Below are positions 17,644 through 26,014 of a stretch of 64,000 bases of DNA, one piece after another (the stretch's first letter is position 1; each line of letters starts with the position of its first letter). A model generated the notes under the pieces. That model worked only from the letters and a program-made list of their open reading frames with translations. It was not told the DNA's origin and did not search any database. Made by a program: the position numbers and the translations under genes. Source of the stretch: Granulicella sp. S190 (GTDB lineage Bacteria; Acidobacteriota; Terriglobia; Terriglobales; Acidobacteriaceae); the NCBI RefSeq assembly GCF_009766095.1, contig NZ_LMUD01000014.1:217688-281687 (forward strand). The letters run 5' to 3'.

Positions 17644-19068
17644 ATGAGCACCCCCGAATTCGCCATCGCCATCATGGCCGCCGGAAAAGGCACCCGCCTC
17701 AAGAGCAAGCGCCCCAAAGTCCTTCACGAGATCGGCGGCAGGGCTCTCCTCCTCCACGTCATCGCCGCCGCCGAGACCGTAGTCCCCGCCAACCACATCT
17801 TCTGCATCATCGGCCACGAAGGCGACCGTGTCCGCACCGCCGTCGCCTCCACCGGCGTCCAGTTCGTCCTCCAGCCAGAGCAGCGCGGCACCGGCCACGC
17901 CCTTCAGATGCTCAAAGCCGACTTCGAGCTCTCCGGCAGGCCAATCCCGCAGCACCTCCTCGTCCTCTCCGGCGACGTCCCCCTCATCCGTCCCGAAACC
18001 ATCGCCGCCGTCCGCGACACCCACCTCCGCGAGCACGCCGCCATGACGATCCTCACCGCCGTCCCCGCCGACCCCACCGGCTACGGCCGCGTCCTCCGCG
18101 CATCCGCTGATAAACCCGAAGTCACCTCCATCGTCGAGCAGAAATCCCTCCGCCCCGACCAGCTCTCCGCACCCGAGATCAACTCCGGCATCTACTGCTT
18201 CGAAACCGCAGCCCTCTTCGCACGCCTTGACGCCCTCACCACCAACAACGCCCACGGCGAGTTCTACCTCACCGACGTCGCTGCCATGCTCGTCGCCGAA
18301 GGCAAACGCGTCGTCGCCGTCACAGCCGACTCAGTCGACGAGGTCCTCGGAGCCAACACCATCGCCGAGATGATGCATCTCGACGCAGCCATGCGCCTCG
18401 CCACCGCGCGCCGTCTCATGGCCTCGGGCGTCACCATCTTCCGCCCCGAAACCTGCGTCATCGACGCCCACGTCACCGTCGGCCCCGACACCACCATCGA
18501 GCCCTACGTCCAGCTCCTCGGCGACACGCACATCGGCTCCGAATCCCGCATCCGCTCCTACTCCGTCATCCAGAACTGCGCGATCGGCAACAACGTCACC
18601 GTCCTCAACGGCTGCATCTTCGACGACTCTGAGATCGCCGACAACGCCAACCTCGGCCCCTATGCACGCCTCCGTCCCGAGAGCCGCATCGGCGAAGGAG
18701 CCCACATCGGCAACTTCGTCGAAACAAAAAAAGCCACCGTAGGCAGAGGCACAAAAGCCGGACACCTCAGCTATCTTGGCGACGCCACCATCGGCGACGG
18801 CGTCAACATCGGCGCCGGAACCATCACCTGCAACTACGACGGCGTCCACAAGCACCTCACCACCATCGGCGACGGCGCCTTCATCGGCTCCGACTCCACC
18901 CTCGTCGCCCCCGTTACCATCGGAGCCGGTGCTTACATAGCCGCCGGCAGCAGCATCACCGAAGACGTCCCCGAAGGCGCACTCGCCTTAGGTCGCAGCC
19001 GCCAGACCACCAAGCCCGGCTGGGTAGCCGTACGCAAAGCCGCCGCCGAAGCCAAGAAGAGCTGCTGA
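17644..19068 (+). CDS. glmU: Bifunctional UDP-GlcNAc pyrophosphorylase / glucosamine-1-phosphate acetyltransferase
   Basis: The 474-residue enzyme makes UDP-GlcNAc for peptidoglycan and lipopolysaccharide, in the cytoplasm. The N-terminal uridylyltransferase has AAGKGTRLKSKRPKVLHEIGG at about 11-31 and the QRGTGHA and SGDVPLI motifs. The C-terminal half is a left-handed beta-helix of hexapeptide repeats, with the acetyltransferase region VETKKATVGRG...LSYLGDATIG..NIGAGTITCNYDG. Length matches the family (about 455-475). The start is an ATG 218 bases after the preceding gene. It is monocistronic by appearance. Confidence 0.96.
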   Translation: MSTPEFAIAIMAAGKGTRLKSKRPKVLHEIGGRALLLHVIAAAETVVPANHIFCIIGHEGDRVRTAVASTGVQFVLQPEQRGTGHALQMLKADFELSGRPIPQHLLVLSGDVPLIRPETIAAVRDTHLREHAAMTILTAVPADPTGYGRVLRASADKPEVTSIVEQKSLRPDQLSAPEINSGIYCFETAALFARLDALTTNNAHGEFYLTDVAAMLVAEGKRVVAVTADSVDEVLGANTIAEMMHLDAAMRLATARRLMASGVTIFRPETCVIDAHVTVGPDTTIEPYVQLLGDTHIGSESRIRSYSVIQNCAIGNNVTVLNGCIFDDSEIADNANLGPYARLRPESRIGEGAHIGNFVETKKATVGRGTKAGHLSYLGDATIGDGVNIGAGTITCNYDGVHKHLTTIGDGAFIGSDSTLVAPVTIGAGAYIAAGSSITEDVPEGALALGRSRQTTKPGWVAVRKAAAEAKKSC

Positions 19069-19504
19069 TCCGGACGAGATGTCATCGCTGAACGCAGCGA
19101 AGTATTCCTTCATTTGCCTCTGACGCGCTTGGCTTGCTGCCGCACTCAACAACGTCATCTCGACCGAAGCAGCTCACAGCTTTATCGTGAGCTGCGCAGT
19201 GGAGAGACCCCCGCATTTTGTCTTTGCCGTTGTCGTTCTCGCTTTAAAACAATCCGGCACCCGAAAATAAATCCGAAAGAGCTGGCACATTTTTATCATC
19301 AAATGAACGTCCACCAAGCGGCCATAATAACGACCCATTCCACCACAATCGCACCGCTCCTTCACCAACGAAAAAACACGAAACTCGCTACATACCCCTT
19401 CAACCCGCAAGCGCCCTCATGCAAACTCCACGGCTGCCGATAAACGGAAGAACCGCTCGAATCCTCCCGATGAGAGACCGCAGTTCCAAAGCCGAAAGCA
19501 GCCC
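19069..19504. other. Intergenic stretch with two dispersed repeats
   Basis: This 436-base gap between glmU and the HD-GYP gene holds no convincing gene. Bases 19081-19116 (GTCATCGCTGAACGCAGCGA...) look like one dispersed repeat type. Bases 19153-19211 are a copy of the hairpin repeat found again at 23202. From about 19230 the sequence becomes AT-richer and probably carries the promoter of the HD-GYP gene, though no boxes stood out. Confidence 0.6.
19153..19211. repeat. Dispersed hairpin repeat, copy 1
   Basis: This 59-base segment is identical to 23202-23260. It contains a perfect 9-bp stem (GCAGCTCAC at 19169-19177, GTGAGCTGC at 19187-19195) with a 9-base loop, and ends GCAGTGGAGAGACCCC. 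Partial relatives form the tandem array inside the M16 gene at 13351-13712. Size and hairpin recall REP- or MITE-like elements. Confidence 0.88.
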
Positions 19505-20605
19505 ATGCCGCAGCAAAGAATCCTGGTGGTCGATGACGAAGAGCCCGTCCGTGCAGTAGCAGAGGCTCTCCTTGAAAACCTCGGCTACTCCGTCGTCACC
19601 TCTTCCAGCGCCCAGGACGCCCTCACCCGTCTCCAGCAGGATCCCGACTACGACCTCATCCTCTCCGACATCATCATGCCGGGCACCGACGGCCTCACCC
19701 TCCTCGATCACCTCTGCGCCGATCACCCCGCCATCCCTGTCGTCATGTTCTCCGCCGTCAACGACGTCCACGTCGTCACCAGCGCCTTTCGCCGCGGCTC
19801 CATCGACTATCTCCTCAAGCCCTTCCAGCGCAGCGAACTCGAGAGCATCGTCCTCCGCGCCATCGAGCACGGCCGCCTGCGCAAGCAGAACGCCCTCTAC
19901 CGTCACAACCTCGAAGCCATCGTCAACACCCGCACCGGTCGCCTGCGCTCCACCATGCAGGACCTCGAACGCAGCTACGACATCACCCTCGAAGCCATGG
20001 GCGACGCCCTCGATCTCCGCGACCAGGAGACCGAAGGCCACTCCCGCCGCGTCACCGCCTACACCAACGCCCTCGCTCAAGCCATGGGACTCGACTCCGA
20101 GCAACTCCGCATCATCTCCCGCGGCGCCTTCCTCCACGACATCGGCAAGATCGCCACCCCCGACGCCATCCTCCTCAAACCCGGCCGCCTCACCCCGGAG
20201 GAGACCGCCATCATGAAGCAGCACTGCGAGCGCGGCTACCGGATGGTTCGCAAGATTCCCTTCCTCCGCGACGCCGCCGAGATCGTCTACGCCCATCAGG
20301 AACAGTTCGACGGCTCCGGCTATCCCCGCGGCCTCCAGGGAGACGAGATCCCTCTCGGTGCCCGCGTCTTCGCCATCGCCGACACGCTCGACGCCATGAC
20401 CTCGGACCGCCCTTATCGCAGAGGAACAACCTTCACCAAAGCCATAGAAGAGATCACGCAGCGAGCTGGAACCCAGTTCGACCCGCAGATCGTCGAGGTC
20501 TTTCTAGCCCTCCCGGTCGAAACCTGGCCACAGTTGCGCGCCGCAACTGAATCGCGCTCCCCCTCCCCGCCGTCTCCGGTTGCACAGACCCTACGAGGCA
20601 GCTAG
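19505..20605 (+). CDS. Response regulator with HD-GYP cyclic-di-GMP phosphodiesterase domain
   Basis: The 366-residue protein has a receiver domain (1-122, phospho-acceptor D55 in LILSDIIMPG, K105 in LLKPF) linked by a helical segment to an HD-GYP domain (about 165-345). The metal ligands H211-D212 (FLHDIGK), the H..H pair (HCERGY, YAHQEQFDGSGYP) and the GYP triplet at 272-274 are intact. It probably degrades c-di-GMP when phosphorylated. No histidine kinase is adjacent. It starts at an ATG and is followed 25 bases later by phhB, so the two could be co-transcribed. Function from domains is firm; the signal is unknown. Confidence 0.92.
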   Translation: MPQQRILVVDDEEPVRAVAEALLENLGYSVVTSSSAQDALTRLQQDPDYDLILSDIIMPGTDGLTLLDHLCADHPAIPVVMFSAVNDVHVVTSAFRRGSIDYLLKPFQRSELESIVLRAIEHGRLRKQNALYRHNLEAIVNTRTGRLRSTMQDLERSYDITLEAMGDALDLRDQETEGHSRRVTAYTNALAQAMGLDSEQLRIISRGAFLHDIGKIATPDAILLKPGRLTPEETAIMKQHCERGYRMVRKIPFLRDAAEIVYAHQEQFDGSGYPRGLQGDEIPLGARVFAIADTLDAMTSDRPYRRGTTFTKAIEEITQRAGTQFDPQIVEVFLALPVETWPQLRAATESRSPSPPSPVAQTLRGS

Positions 20606-20630
20606 GATCGCAAAGCGAGGAGATTCCCCC

Positions 20631-20921
20631 ATGAAAAAGGCCATGACCGAGACTGAAATTAAGGACGCACTCAAGACCAACTCCGACTGGACCCTCAGGG
20701 GCGGCAAGCTCGTCCGCGAGTGGAGCTTTAAAGACTTTCTCGAAGCGATGGCCTTCGTCAACCGCGTAGCAGTCCTGGCCGAAACCGCCAATCACCACCC
20801 CGACATCGACATTCGTTACAACCAGGTCACCCTCGGCCTGGTCTCTCACGATGCCGGAGGAATCACGCAACGCGATCTATCCATGGCCGGCCAGCTCACC
20901 AAAGAGTTCCCACCCGCATAA
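20631..20921 (+). CDS. phhB: Pterin-4a-carbinolamine dehydratase
   Basis: The 96-residue enzyme dehydrates 4a-hydroxytetrahydropterin, recycling the cofactor of aromatic amino acid hydroxylases; some homologues act in other pterin pathways. The signature NHHPDIDIRYNQVTLGLVSH with following GGITQRDLSMA carries the active-site histidines. Length fits the family. The ATG at 20631 is preceded by GCGAGGAG; ATG at 20643 is a second possibility. No phenylalanine hydroxylase gene lies in the window, so the partner is unknown. Confidence 0.92.
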   Translation: MKKAMTETEIKDALKTNSDWTLRGGKLVREWSFKDFLEAMAFVNRVAVLAETANHHPDIDIRYNQVTLGLVSHDAGGITQRDLSMAGQLTKEFPPA

Positions 20922-21275
20922 ATCGACACGGACTAACGCTGAACTCTTCGACTGCAACCTCTCCGGAAAAGATGGCGATGCGGCCCCGTTAGCTCATGCC
21001 AAGCGCCTGGGCAATCCTCTTTGAACTCAATGCTCGTGCCTCGGTCTGTGGCGCAGATTTCGACAGTCCATTGCGGGGTAATTGCCGTTTCGTTTTAGCC
21101 TTCAGGCTGTGGCCCGTAACTTATCCCTTTTTCCATAGTCGAATGACTACGCCATGTGGCAAAAGACGTACGTCTGCCGTAGGTTTGGGGATAGAGAGAC
21201 GGCTGCTTATCCTTTATGGCAGTAGGTTTACATACAACGCACCGCGAACATAACGATCTACGTTTTAGGAGATGA
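20922..21275. other. Intergenic stretch with a 12-base palindrome
   Basis: This gap of 354 bases upstream of the glycosyltransferase contains no convincing gene; an 85-codon rightward frame at 20996 resembles nothing known. A perfect palindrome AGACGTACGTCT at 21164-21175, flanked by GGCA and TGCC that extend the pairing, lies 100 bases before the next start and could be an operator or a hairpin. Confidence 0.4.
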
Positions 21276-22583
21276 ATGAGCAGGATTCTTGTAGCAGTAA
21301 CCCCTTTGGCTGGACATGTAAAACCAATGATGCCAGTGGCTCAGCAGCTGGTTAAAGAGGGACACCAGGTCTTCTTTCAGACAAGCGATATTTTTTCCGA
21401 GCAGATAAAGGCCGCTGGTCTGGAGTTCCTGCCGCTGATCGGCAACGCCAACTACGACTATCACCGTCTCGGGGAGTTCGTTCCCGAGTTGTTTACTGCG
21501 GCCTCCCCCATGGACCAGGCCATTCTCTATACCAAGCATCTCTTTGCGGACCGCATCGCCGACCAGTACCGTGGGCTCCAGCAAGTGATTGCGTCCAAAG
21601 ATATCGATCTGGTCATGACAGATGTTCTTTTTCTAGGGGAGTTGCCCTTGCTGTTGAGCGGCGAACCTCGCCCCCCGGTCATAGCTTGCGGAGTCATCGC
21701 GCCATCGTGGATTGATTCCGCATCGTCCATCTTTTCCGGACCTGACAGTACCCCGGAGGGCCGGGTGCGCAACGTTGAGGAGAATGAGAGGTTCCTGTCC
21801 ATGCGGCGCCCTGGACACAGGTATACAGACGCCGTTCTTGACGGATTGGGAGTAACGATCCCCGGCGGCTTCACCATAAACAGCATCTATCGTCTGCCTG
21901 ACCTCTTCCTGCAGTTTGGCACGGAAGAGTTCGAATACCCGATGGAAGATCGGCCGTCCAATCTCGTCTATACCGGCCCGATCATCCACAAGGAATCCGG
22001 TGCGGAGGCGCCTCCGTGGATGGACCAGCTGGATCGTTCTCTGCCTATCGTCCTCGTGACTCAGGGAACGTTGGCTAACTTCGACTTCGATCAACTCATC
22101 AATCCCGCGATCAAAGGTCTTGCAGAGGAACCCGTACAGGTGGTAGTCACCGCCGGGGGCAGCAAGGAGGGAAAGACCCTGTCAGCCAAGAATGCCATCG
22201 TCGAACCCTACGTTCCTTATGAACGGATTCTGCCCATGACGAGCGTCTTCGTCACAAACGGCGGGTATAACGGGGTTCAGCAGGCGCTTAGCTATGGAGT
22301 ACCCATTGTCTGCTACGGAGAGAGTGAAGATAAGCCACTCGTTTCGGCCCGTGTGCAGTGGAGTGGTACCGGGGTCTCCCTTAAAGCAGGAACTCCTATG
22401 CCGGAACAGATCCGTGATGCAGTGCGCAAGATTCTTCATGACTCCACCTACGCGGAACGCGCCAAGACCCTTGGCGCACAGATCGCAAAGAGCGACGCCT
22501 TGCAGACGATCAGTCAAGCTGTGGATGCCACGATCGAGAGACTCAGCCACCTGAAACATGAAGTCGGTACAAAAAGAGGATGA
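21276..22583 (+). CDS. GT1-type glycosyltransferase (MGT / UGT fold)
   Basis: The 435-residue enzyme has the two-Rossmann GT-B layout of the macrolide or flavonoid glycosyltransferase group. The N-terminus (MSRILVAVTPLAGHVKPMMPVAQQL) carries the acceptor-side His. The donor-binding region is FVTNGGYNGVQQALSYGVPIVCYGESEDKP at about 327-356. It would transfer a sugar from a nucleotide sugar to a small lipophilic acceptor. It stands alone in a gene-poor, AT-richer region and its third codon positions are less C-biased than those of the genes before 20.9 kb, which suggests acquisition. The acceptor cannot be predicted. Confidence 0.88.
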   Translation: MSRILVAVTPLAGHVKPMMPVAQQLVKEGHQVFFQTSDIFSEQIKAAGLEFLPLIGNANYDYHRLGEFVPELFTAASPMDQAILYTKHLFADRIADQYRGLQQVIASKDIDLVMTDVLFLGELPLLLSGEPRPPVIACGVIAPSWIDSASSIFSGPDSTPEGRVRNVEENERFLSMRRPGHRYTDAVLDGLGVTIPGGFTINSIYRLPDLFLQFGTEEFEYPMEDRPSNLVYTGPIIHKESGAEAPPWMDQLDRSLPIVLVTQGTLANFDFDQLINPAIKGLAEEPVQVVVTAGGSKEGKTLSAKNAIVEPYVPYERILPMTSVFVTNGGYNGVQQALSYGVPIVCYGESEDKPLVSARVQWSGTGVSLKAGTPMPEQIRDAVRKILHDSTYAERAKTLGAQIAKSDALQTISQAVDATIERLSHLKHEVGTKRG

Positions 22584-22674
22584 TTCTTTCCTCCGCCTTC
22601 GATCAATCGGGTGAGTCAGCAACGACAAGCCTGCTGCTTCGTCAGATGAAGTTCGTATTTCGTATAAGCTGACA

Positions 22675-22712
22675 CCTGCAAGTAGGTGCATGCAAATGCA
22701 CCTGCTTGCAGG
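22675..22712. repeat. 17-bp inverted repeat with GCAA loop
   Basis: CCTGCAAGTAGGTGCAT (22675-22691) pairs with 22696-22712 with one G-T wobble and a GCAA tetraloop. It lies 92 bases past the glycosyltransferase stop. No T run follows on either strand, so it may be a transcript-stabilising hairpin or a mobile-element remnant rather than a classical terminator. Confidence 0.7.
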
Positions 22713-23201
22713 GTTGGCTGTCCTGGTCGATGCCCCGAGCTGTAGTCCCGCATTCACTAGCTGCGATCACGAGCGTCCGACAAAAGCTAACGCTTTCAGT
22801 AGAAGAAACTATTTTCCATAGACACTGAAAACCAACCTTATCTCCTGAACAAAAATTAAGTGGGAAAATAGCTTTATTTTTCAAATTACTGATAAATAAA
22901 GACTTGTATTGCTAATCCTCTACAACAAATGCTCCAAAAATCGCATTTCACCGTCAAACTTCTATGATGGAACATATTTCTGTTTCTTTTCCTCCATATT
23001 GTGGTATCTTCAATTCAACGCAAGCGTGAGTCTACCGCCCGTGAGATCTTTCAGCCCGCATCACCAACAGGCTGACACAAGTTGCGTCACTGGCCTCCCG
23101 GCACGAATCAAAACACCGTTCGTGCCGCATTTTTTTTGCCTGTTTCGCCCCATATTTTTGCCCCTTCTCGCCCCCACTCTTACTAGTTCCACGCCTAAAT
23201 C

Positions 23202-23332
23202 CGTCATCTCGACCGAAGCAGCTCACAGCTTTATCGTGAGCTGCGCAGTGGAGAGACCCCTGTATAGCCTTTGCTCTTGCTGTGGCCTGTTCTCTTGTTT
23301 GTCATTCCGCAGCGGAGGAATCTGCGGTTGCA
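23202..23332. repeat. Dispersed composite repeat, copy 2
   Basis: 23202-23260 is identical over 59 bases to 19153-19211, including the 9-bp hairpin. It continues through a pyrimidine-rich linker (CTTGCTGTGGCCTGTTCTC) related to the tandem unit at 17434, and ends with the GTCATTCCGC...ATCTGCGGTTGCA module (23301-23332) that also closes the array at 17544. This copy therefore shows the full module order: hairpin, linker, tail. Confidence 0.85.
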
Positions 23333-23427
23333 AATTCGTCTTCTACCGCTGTCAAGCATAGGAACACGCTAAGCCACTGCACCTACAAGAGATAACCACT
23401 GGCATATAAGCACCACCGACTCTCTAT

Positions 23428-23470
23428 AATTAAGAGAGCGGCCACGAAAATTAAGAGAGCGGCCACGAAA
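23428..23470. repeat. Two tandem copies of a 21-base unit
   Basis: The unit TTAAGAGAGCGGCCACGAAA with its flanking A residues occurs twice in direct succession with period 21. Its role is unknown. Confidence 0.75.
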
Positions 23471-23679
23471 CTTCAAAGTCTCTTCGATCGCCGTGCAAAC
23501 CATTCAAAACAAGTATTTTAGGCGTAACCCATTTAGACCTAATATTTTAGAGTGGGGCTCCGCATCCAAGCACAACAAAATAAACCATTTGCACCCAAAA
23601 TACCCCACAAGGGGGAGGGGGGAGGGGTCAATACCGCTAAAACAATCGAAAAACAGCCGTAGTGATCTAAAATAGCGAC

Positions 23680-24117
23680 ATGAAGCGGATCCTCGGATGC
23701 ATCGCGTTAGGCCTCGTCACCATGGTGGCCTCGGCTCAGTGGTCAAACCCAGCGGAGGATATCCCGGCCTACAACGCCTCTGCTCCGACAAAGCCTCTGC
23801 CCCCCGTACTGAGCGGAGATCAACTCACCGGAGTCTACTTCTCCCATCCTTACCAGGTCACTGCCTACAAGATGGCCGCAGCCATCCCCAAGGTCCTGCA
23901 TCAACAGCCCTGTTACTGCCACTGCGACCGCGAGATGCGTCACAACAGCCTGCATAGCTGCTTCGAAGGCACCCACGGCGCCGCCTGTTCCACCTGCATG
24001 CGCGAAGCCGTCTACGCCTATCAGCAAACCAAAAAGGGGCAGACCCCAGCCCAGATTCGCGCAGGCATTGAGCACGGCGACTGGCAGCAAGTCGATCTCG
24101 TAAACGCAACCATGTAG
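23680..24117 (+). CDS. Secreted PCYCxC-motif protein
   Basis: The 145-residue protein has a signal peptide (1-20, ASAQ) and the PCYC-H-C cluster at 77-82, with further cysteines C94, C103 and C106. Families with the PCYCGC motif are small exported, often lipid-anchored proteins of unknown function, and the cysteine arrangement suggests a metal or redox site. YQQTKKGQTPAQIRAGIEHGDW near the C-terminus is the other conserved part. It is followed 50 bases later by a small transporter gene in the same direction. I infer periplasmic location; no function is established. Confidence 0.82.
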   Translation: MKRILGCIALGLVTMVASAQWSNPAEDIPAYNASAPTKPLPPVLSGDQLTGVYFSHPYQVTAYKMAAAIPKVLHQQPCYCHCDREMRHNSLHSCFEGTHGAACSTCMREAVYAYQQTKKGQTPAQIRAGIEHGDWQQVDLVNATM

Positions 24118-24167
24118 CTTGGTGAGCGCAGTTCGCGGAAGACCTCTTCCCCGCGTATCCTGCATCT

Positions 24168-24587
24168 ATGACTTGGCTCTTCTGGGCTGTCTTGTCGGCC
24201 ATCTTCGCCGCAGCCACTGCGCTTCTGGCGAAGGTCGGCGTCTCGGGAATCGACTCCAACCTCGCCACCGCCATCCGCACCTCGGTCATCCTGATCTTCA
24301 CATGGGCCATCGCCATAGCCTTCGAGAAGCACCACGCCCTCTCCCAGATCGGACGACGGAGCTGGGTCTTCCTCGTACTCTCGGGCATCTGCACCGGACT
24401 ATCGTGGCTCTGCTACTTCCGCGCCCTGCAGATGGGGCCGGCCTCGAGCGTAGCACCGGTCGATAAGCTAAGCGTGGTGCTGGTTATCCTCGGCGCATGG
24501 CTCTTCCTCGGCGAACACCTCACTCCCCTCAAGATAGGCGGAGCGTCGCTGATCACCATCGGCGCCGTCATCCTCGCCTTCGCCTGA
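24168..24587 (+). CDS. Half-size EamA/DMT-family membrane protein
   Basis: The 139-residue protein contains about four to five hydrophobic helices (2-20, 33-52, 68-88, 97-117, 122-138) and a single EamA unit. Most EamA transporters have two units in about 300 residues, so this half-size form would need to dimerise, as small multidrug-resistance proteins do. The start MTWLFWAVLSAIFAAATALLAKVG and the GPASSVAPVDKLSVVLVILGAWLFLGE region fit the family. The substrate is unknown. It ends 78 bases before the tmRNA 5' end. Confidence 0.85.
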   Translation: MTWLFWAVLSAIFAAATALLAKVGVSGIDSNLATAIRTSVILIFTWAIAIAFEKHHALSQIGRRSWVFLVLSGICTGLSWLCYFRALQMGPASSVAPVDKLSVVLVILGAWLFLGEHLTPLKIGGASLITIGAVILAFA

Positions 24588-24608
24588 CGCTGCACTTGCA
24601 CTCGACGC

Positions 24609-24614
24609 TATAAT
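24609..24614 (+). promoter_or_regulatory. Probable -10 box of ssrA
   Basis: A perfect TATAAT stands 51 bases before the mature tmRNA 5' end, leaving a leader to be removed by RNase P. A clear -35 box at standard distance is not obvious (CTGACG at 24584 is 19 bases away). Confidence 0.5.
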
Positions 24615-24665
24615 GGAAGTAGTTCTTTGCAGCGCCCAATGCAATGTTGGTGCCAGCTCCAAGAT

Positions 24666-25019
24666 GGGGGCGTCACGGCTTCGACGGGATTGCTTGTGGC
24701 AGAGAGGCATGCCGGGGTGTGAACACCCGTAATCGCTCACAAAACTATAAGTGCCGAACCTCAGTTCGCTCTTGCTGCTTAATTAAATAAGTAGCCGATC
24801 GCTCAAGCTTCGCCTACGGGCCTGTACCGATCGTCGCACAGTAGGCTGGTCAAAGCTGTTCCGTCTGGACGGCAATGACGAGATCAATCAGGCTGGTCGT
24901 CGTCGCATCTTCGTCCGTTCTAAGCGCCGATGACGAGACAAAGATGAACTGGAAAAAGCATGAATGCTCTCTGTTGGAAGTTTTTTCGGACGTGGGTTCG
25001 ACTCCCACCGCCTCCACCA
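24666..25019 (+). ncRNA. ssrA: Transfer-messenger RNA (tmRNA)
   Basis: The 354-base RNA rescues stalled ribosomes. GGGGGCG at 24666-24672 pairs with CGCCTCC at 25009-25015, leaving A-CCA encoded at the 3' end. The 5' part GTCACGGCTTCGACGGG is diagnostic, as is the T-arm GTGGGTTCGACTCCCAC. The resume codon is GCC at 24753, preceded by ATAAGT, and the tag frame (24753-24782) encodes AEPQFALAA and stops at TAA. The tag ends in ALAA as proteolysis tags do. The gene's 3' end is a frequent target of integrases; a degenerate second copy lies at 27773. Confidence 0.96.
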
Positions 25020-25093
25020 TAGTTATCTTCTTCATTTACAACGACTCACGAACACCTTGAAAATGCCGCATACGAGACACGTGCTCGTGCGGA

Positions 25094-26014
25094 TCAATAC
25101 GAAAAATGATTGACTTGATTAGCGCTGATCTCTGGTAGAGGCTGCGCATGCCAGAACCTCTCGTGTGGGCGCTTCAAAGTCGCGGCGGCAGCAGCCCGCT
25201 CCCTATGGCAGGTGGGGCAGGAGTTGTTGCCCCCCATCGCAACTGAAGAGATGAGTGCATAAGTAAGCCCTTTGTTGTCCCACGTAGCTACGTGAAGTTC
25301 TCCGAGGTCCTTGGCATGGAAATTTAGCCCAGCTGAACGTGTAACCTTTCCCCCGGCGGCAGCGGCCAGCTTATCCGAGGAAACTAGCAGACTGATGCGA
25401 TTGTTTGGCATTCGAAATTCTAGGAGAGCTGCGGGTTCGCCGCCAAATTTCACGAGGCGGCCGCCAGCAAGGGTGTAGTTCGCCCGGTCATCTGCGGCAA
25501 CGCCCGCGTTGGGAATTCGAAACGGGAACGAGACGCGCTGCGCAAACCAGGTGGCGACCACATCTGGCGAATCGGATTGCACATCGAGCGGCCTGCCATC
25601 GCCAGCCCCACGGTGTTCGGCGACGGCTGCATCGACGAAGCTCTCTGCGCGCGCTTCACGTCGGAGATAGGAGATGGATAGAACGCCAGCAACCGTTACC
25701 AATACCATAGCGGCAGCAGCCAGCGGCCTCCAATAGGGTCGAACAGAATATCTTTTTTGTATCGGAGGGTACGAGGTCGCCTGTTGGGCGGGATTGCTCA
25801 TGTGGCTCAGGATCTTTTCGCGCAGAGCTGGTGGCGCCTCGACTTGAGGACGCGCGCCTCTCACTCTCACGGAAAATGATTTCGCCTCTTCCAGCTCTTC
25901 CTGACAACGGGCGCAATCCTTGAGATGGGAGATCAGATCTTCCCGTTCCTGGCCTTTCAGTTCATCGTCAATGAAGAGTTGGATCATGATGCTGTAATCA
26001 TCGTGATTTGTCAT
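25094..26014 (-). CDS. Membrane-bound anti-sigma factor with zinc-finger domain and periplasmic CxxCH
   Basis: The 306-residue protein starts on the stop codon of the sigma gene (TGATG). Residues 1-45 form a zinc-containing anti-sigma domain with H30-x3-C34-x2-C37. A single membrane helix spans about 96-116. The outer 185 residues form a sensor domain ending in NNSCPTCHRER, where C266, C269 and H270 make a CxxCH motif. In a periplasmic domain this could bind covalent haem or act as a thiol switch. By family rule it holds the ECF sigma factor inactive at the membrane until a signal arrives. The signal is not known; redox or metal sensing is inference from the cysteines. Confidence 0.85.
   Translation of the reverse strand: MTNHDDYSIMIQLFIDDELKGQEREDLISHLKDCARCQEELEEAKSFSVRVRGARPQVEAPPALREKILSHMSNPAQQATSYPPIQKRYSVRPYWRPLAAAAMVLVTVAGVLSISYLRREARAESFVDAAVAEHRGAGDGRPLDVQSDSPDVVATWFAQRVSFPFRIPNAGVAADDRANYTLAGGRLVKFGGEPAALLEFRMPNNRISLLVSSDKLAAAAGGKVTRSAGLNFHAKDLGELHVATWDNKGLTYALISSVAMGGNNSCPTCHRERAAAAATLKRPHERFWHAQPLPEISANQVNHFSY

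Larger units (their letters stand above)
22584..23679. other. Long gene-free region with hairpin, dispersed repeat and tandem repeats
   Basis: About 1.1 kb without a supportable gene, distinctly AT-rich from 22840 to 23000 and again after 23480. It contains the hairpin at 22675, the dispersed repeat at 23202, the module at 23301, the two-copy repeat at 23428 and a G-rich tract near 23611-23628. Short frames in it have no recognisable features. It looks like neutral or decayed sequence at the edge of an accessory region. Confidence 0.6.

Noticed and set aside
23605..23632. G-quadruplex in the G-rich tract before the PCYCxC gene
   Set aside because: The G runs are there, but nothing links them to a function and the region is otherwise featureless.
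24605..24640. Riboswitch or small RNA before ssrA
   Set aside because: The bases are explained by the end of the EamA gene, a -10 box and the tmRNA leader.
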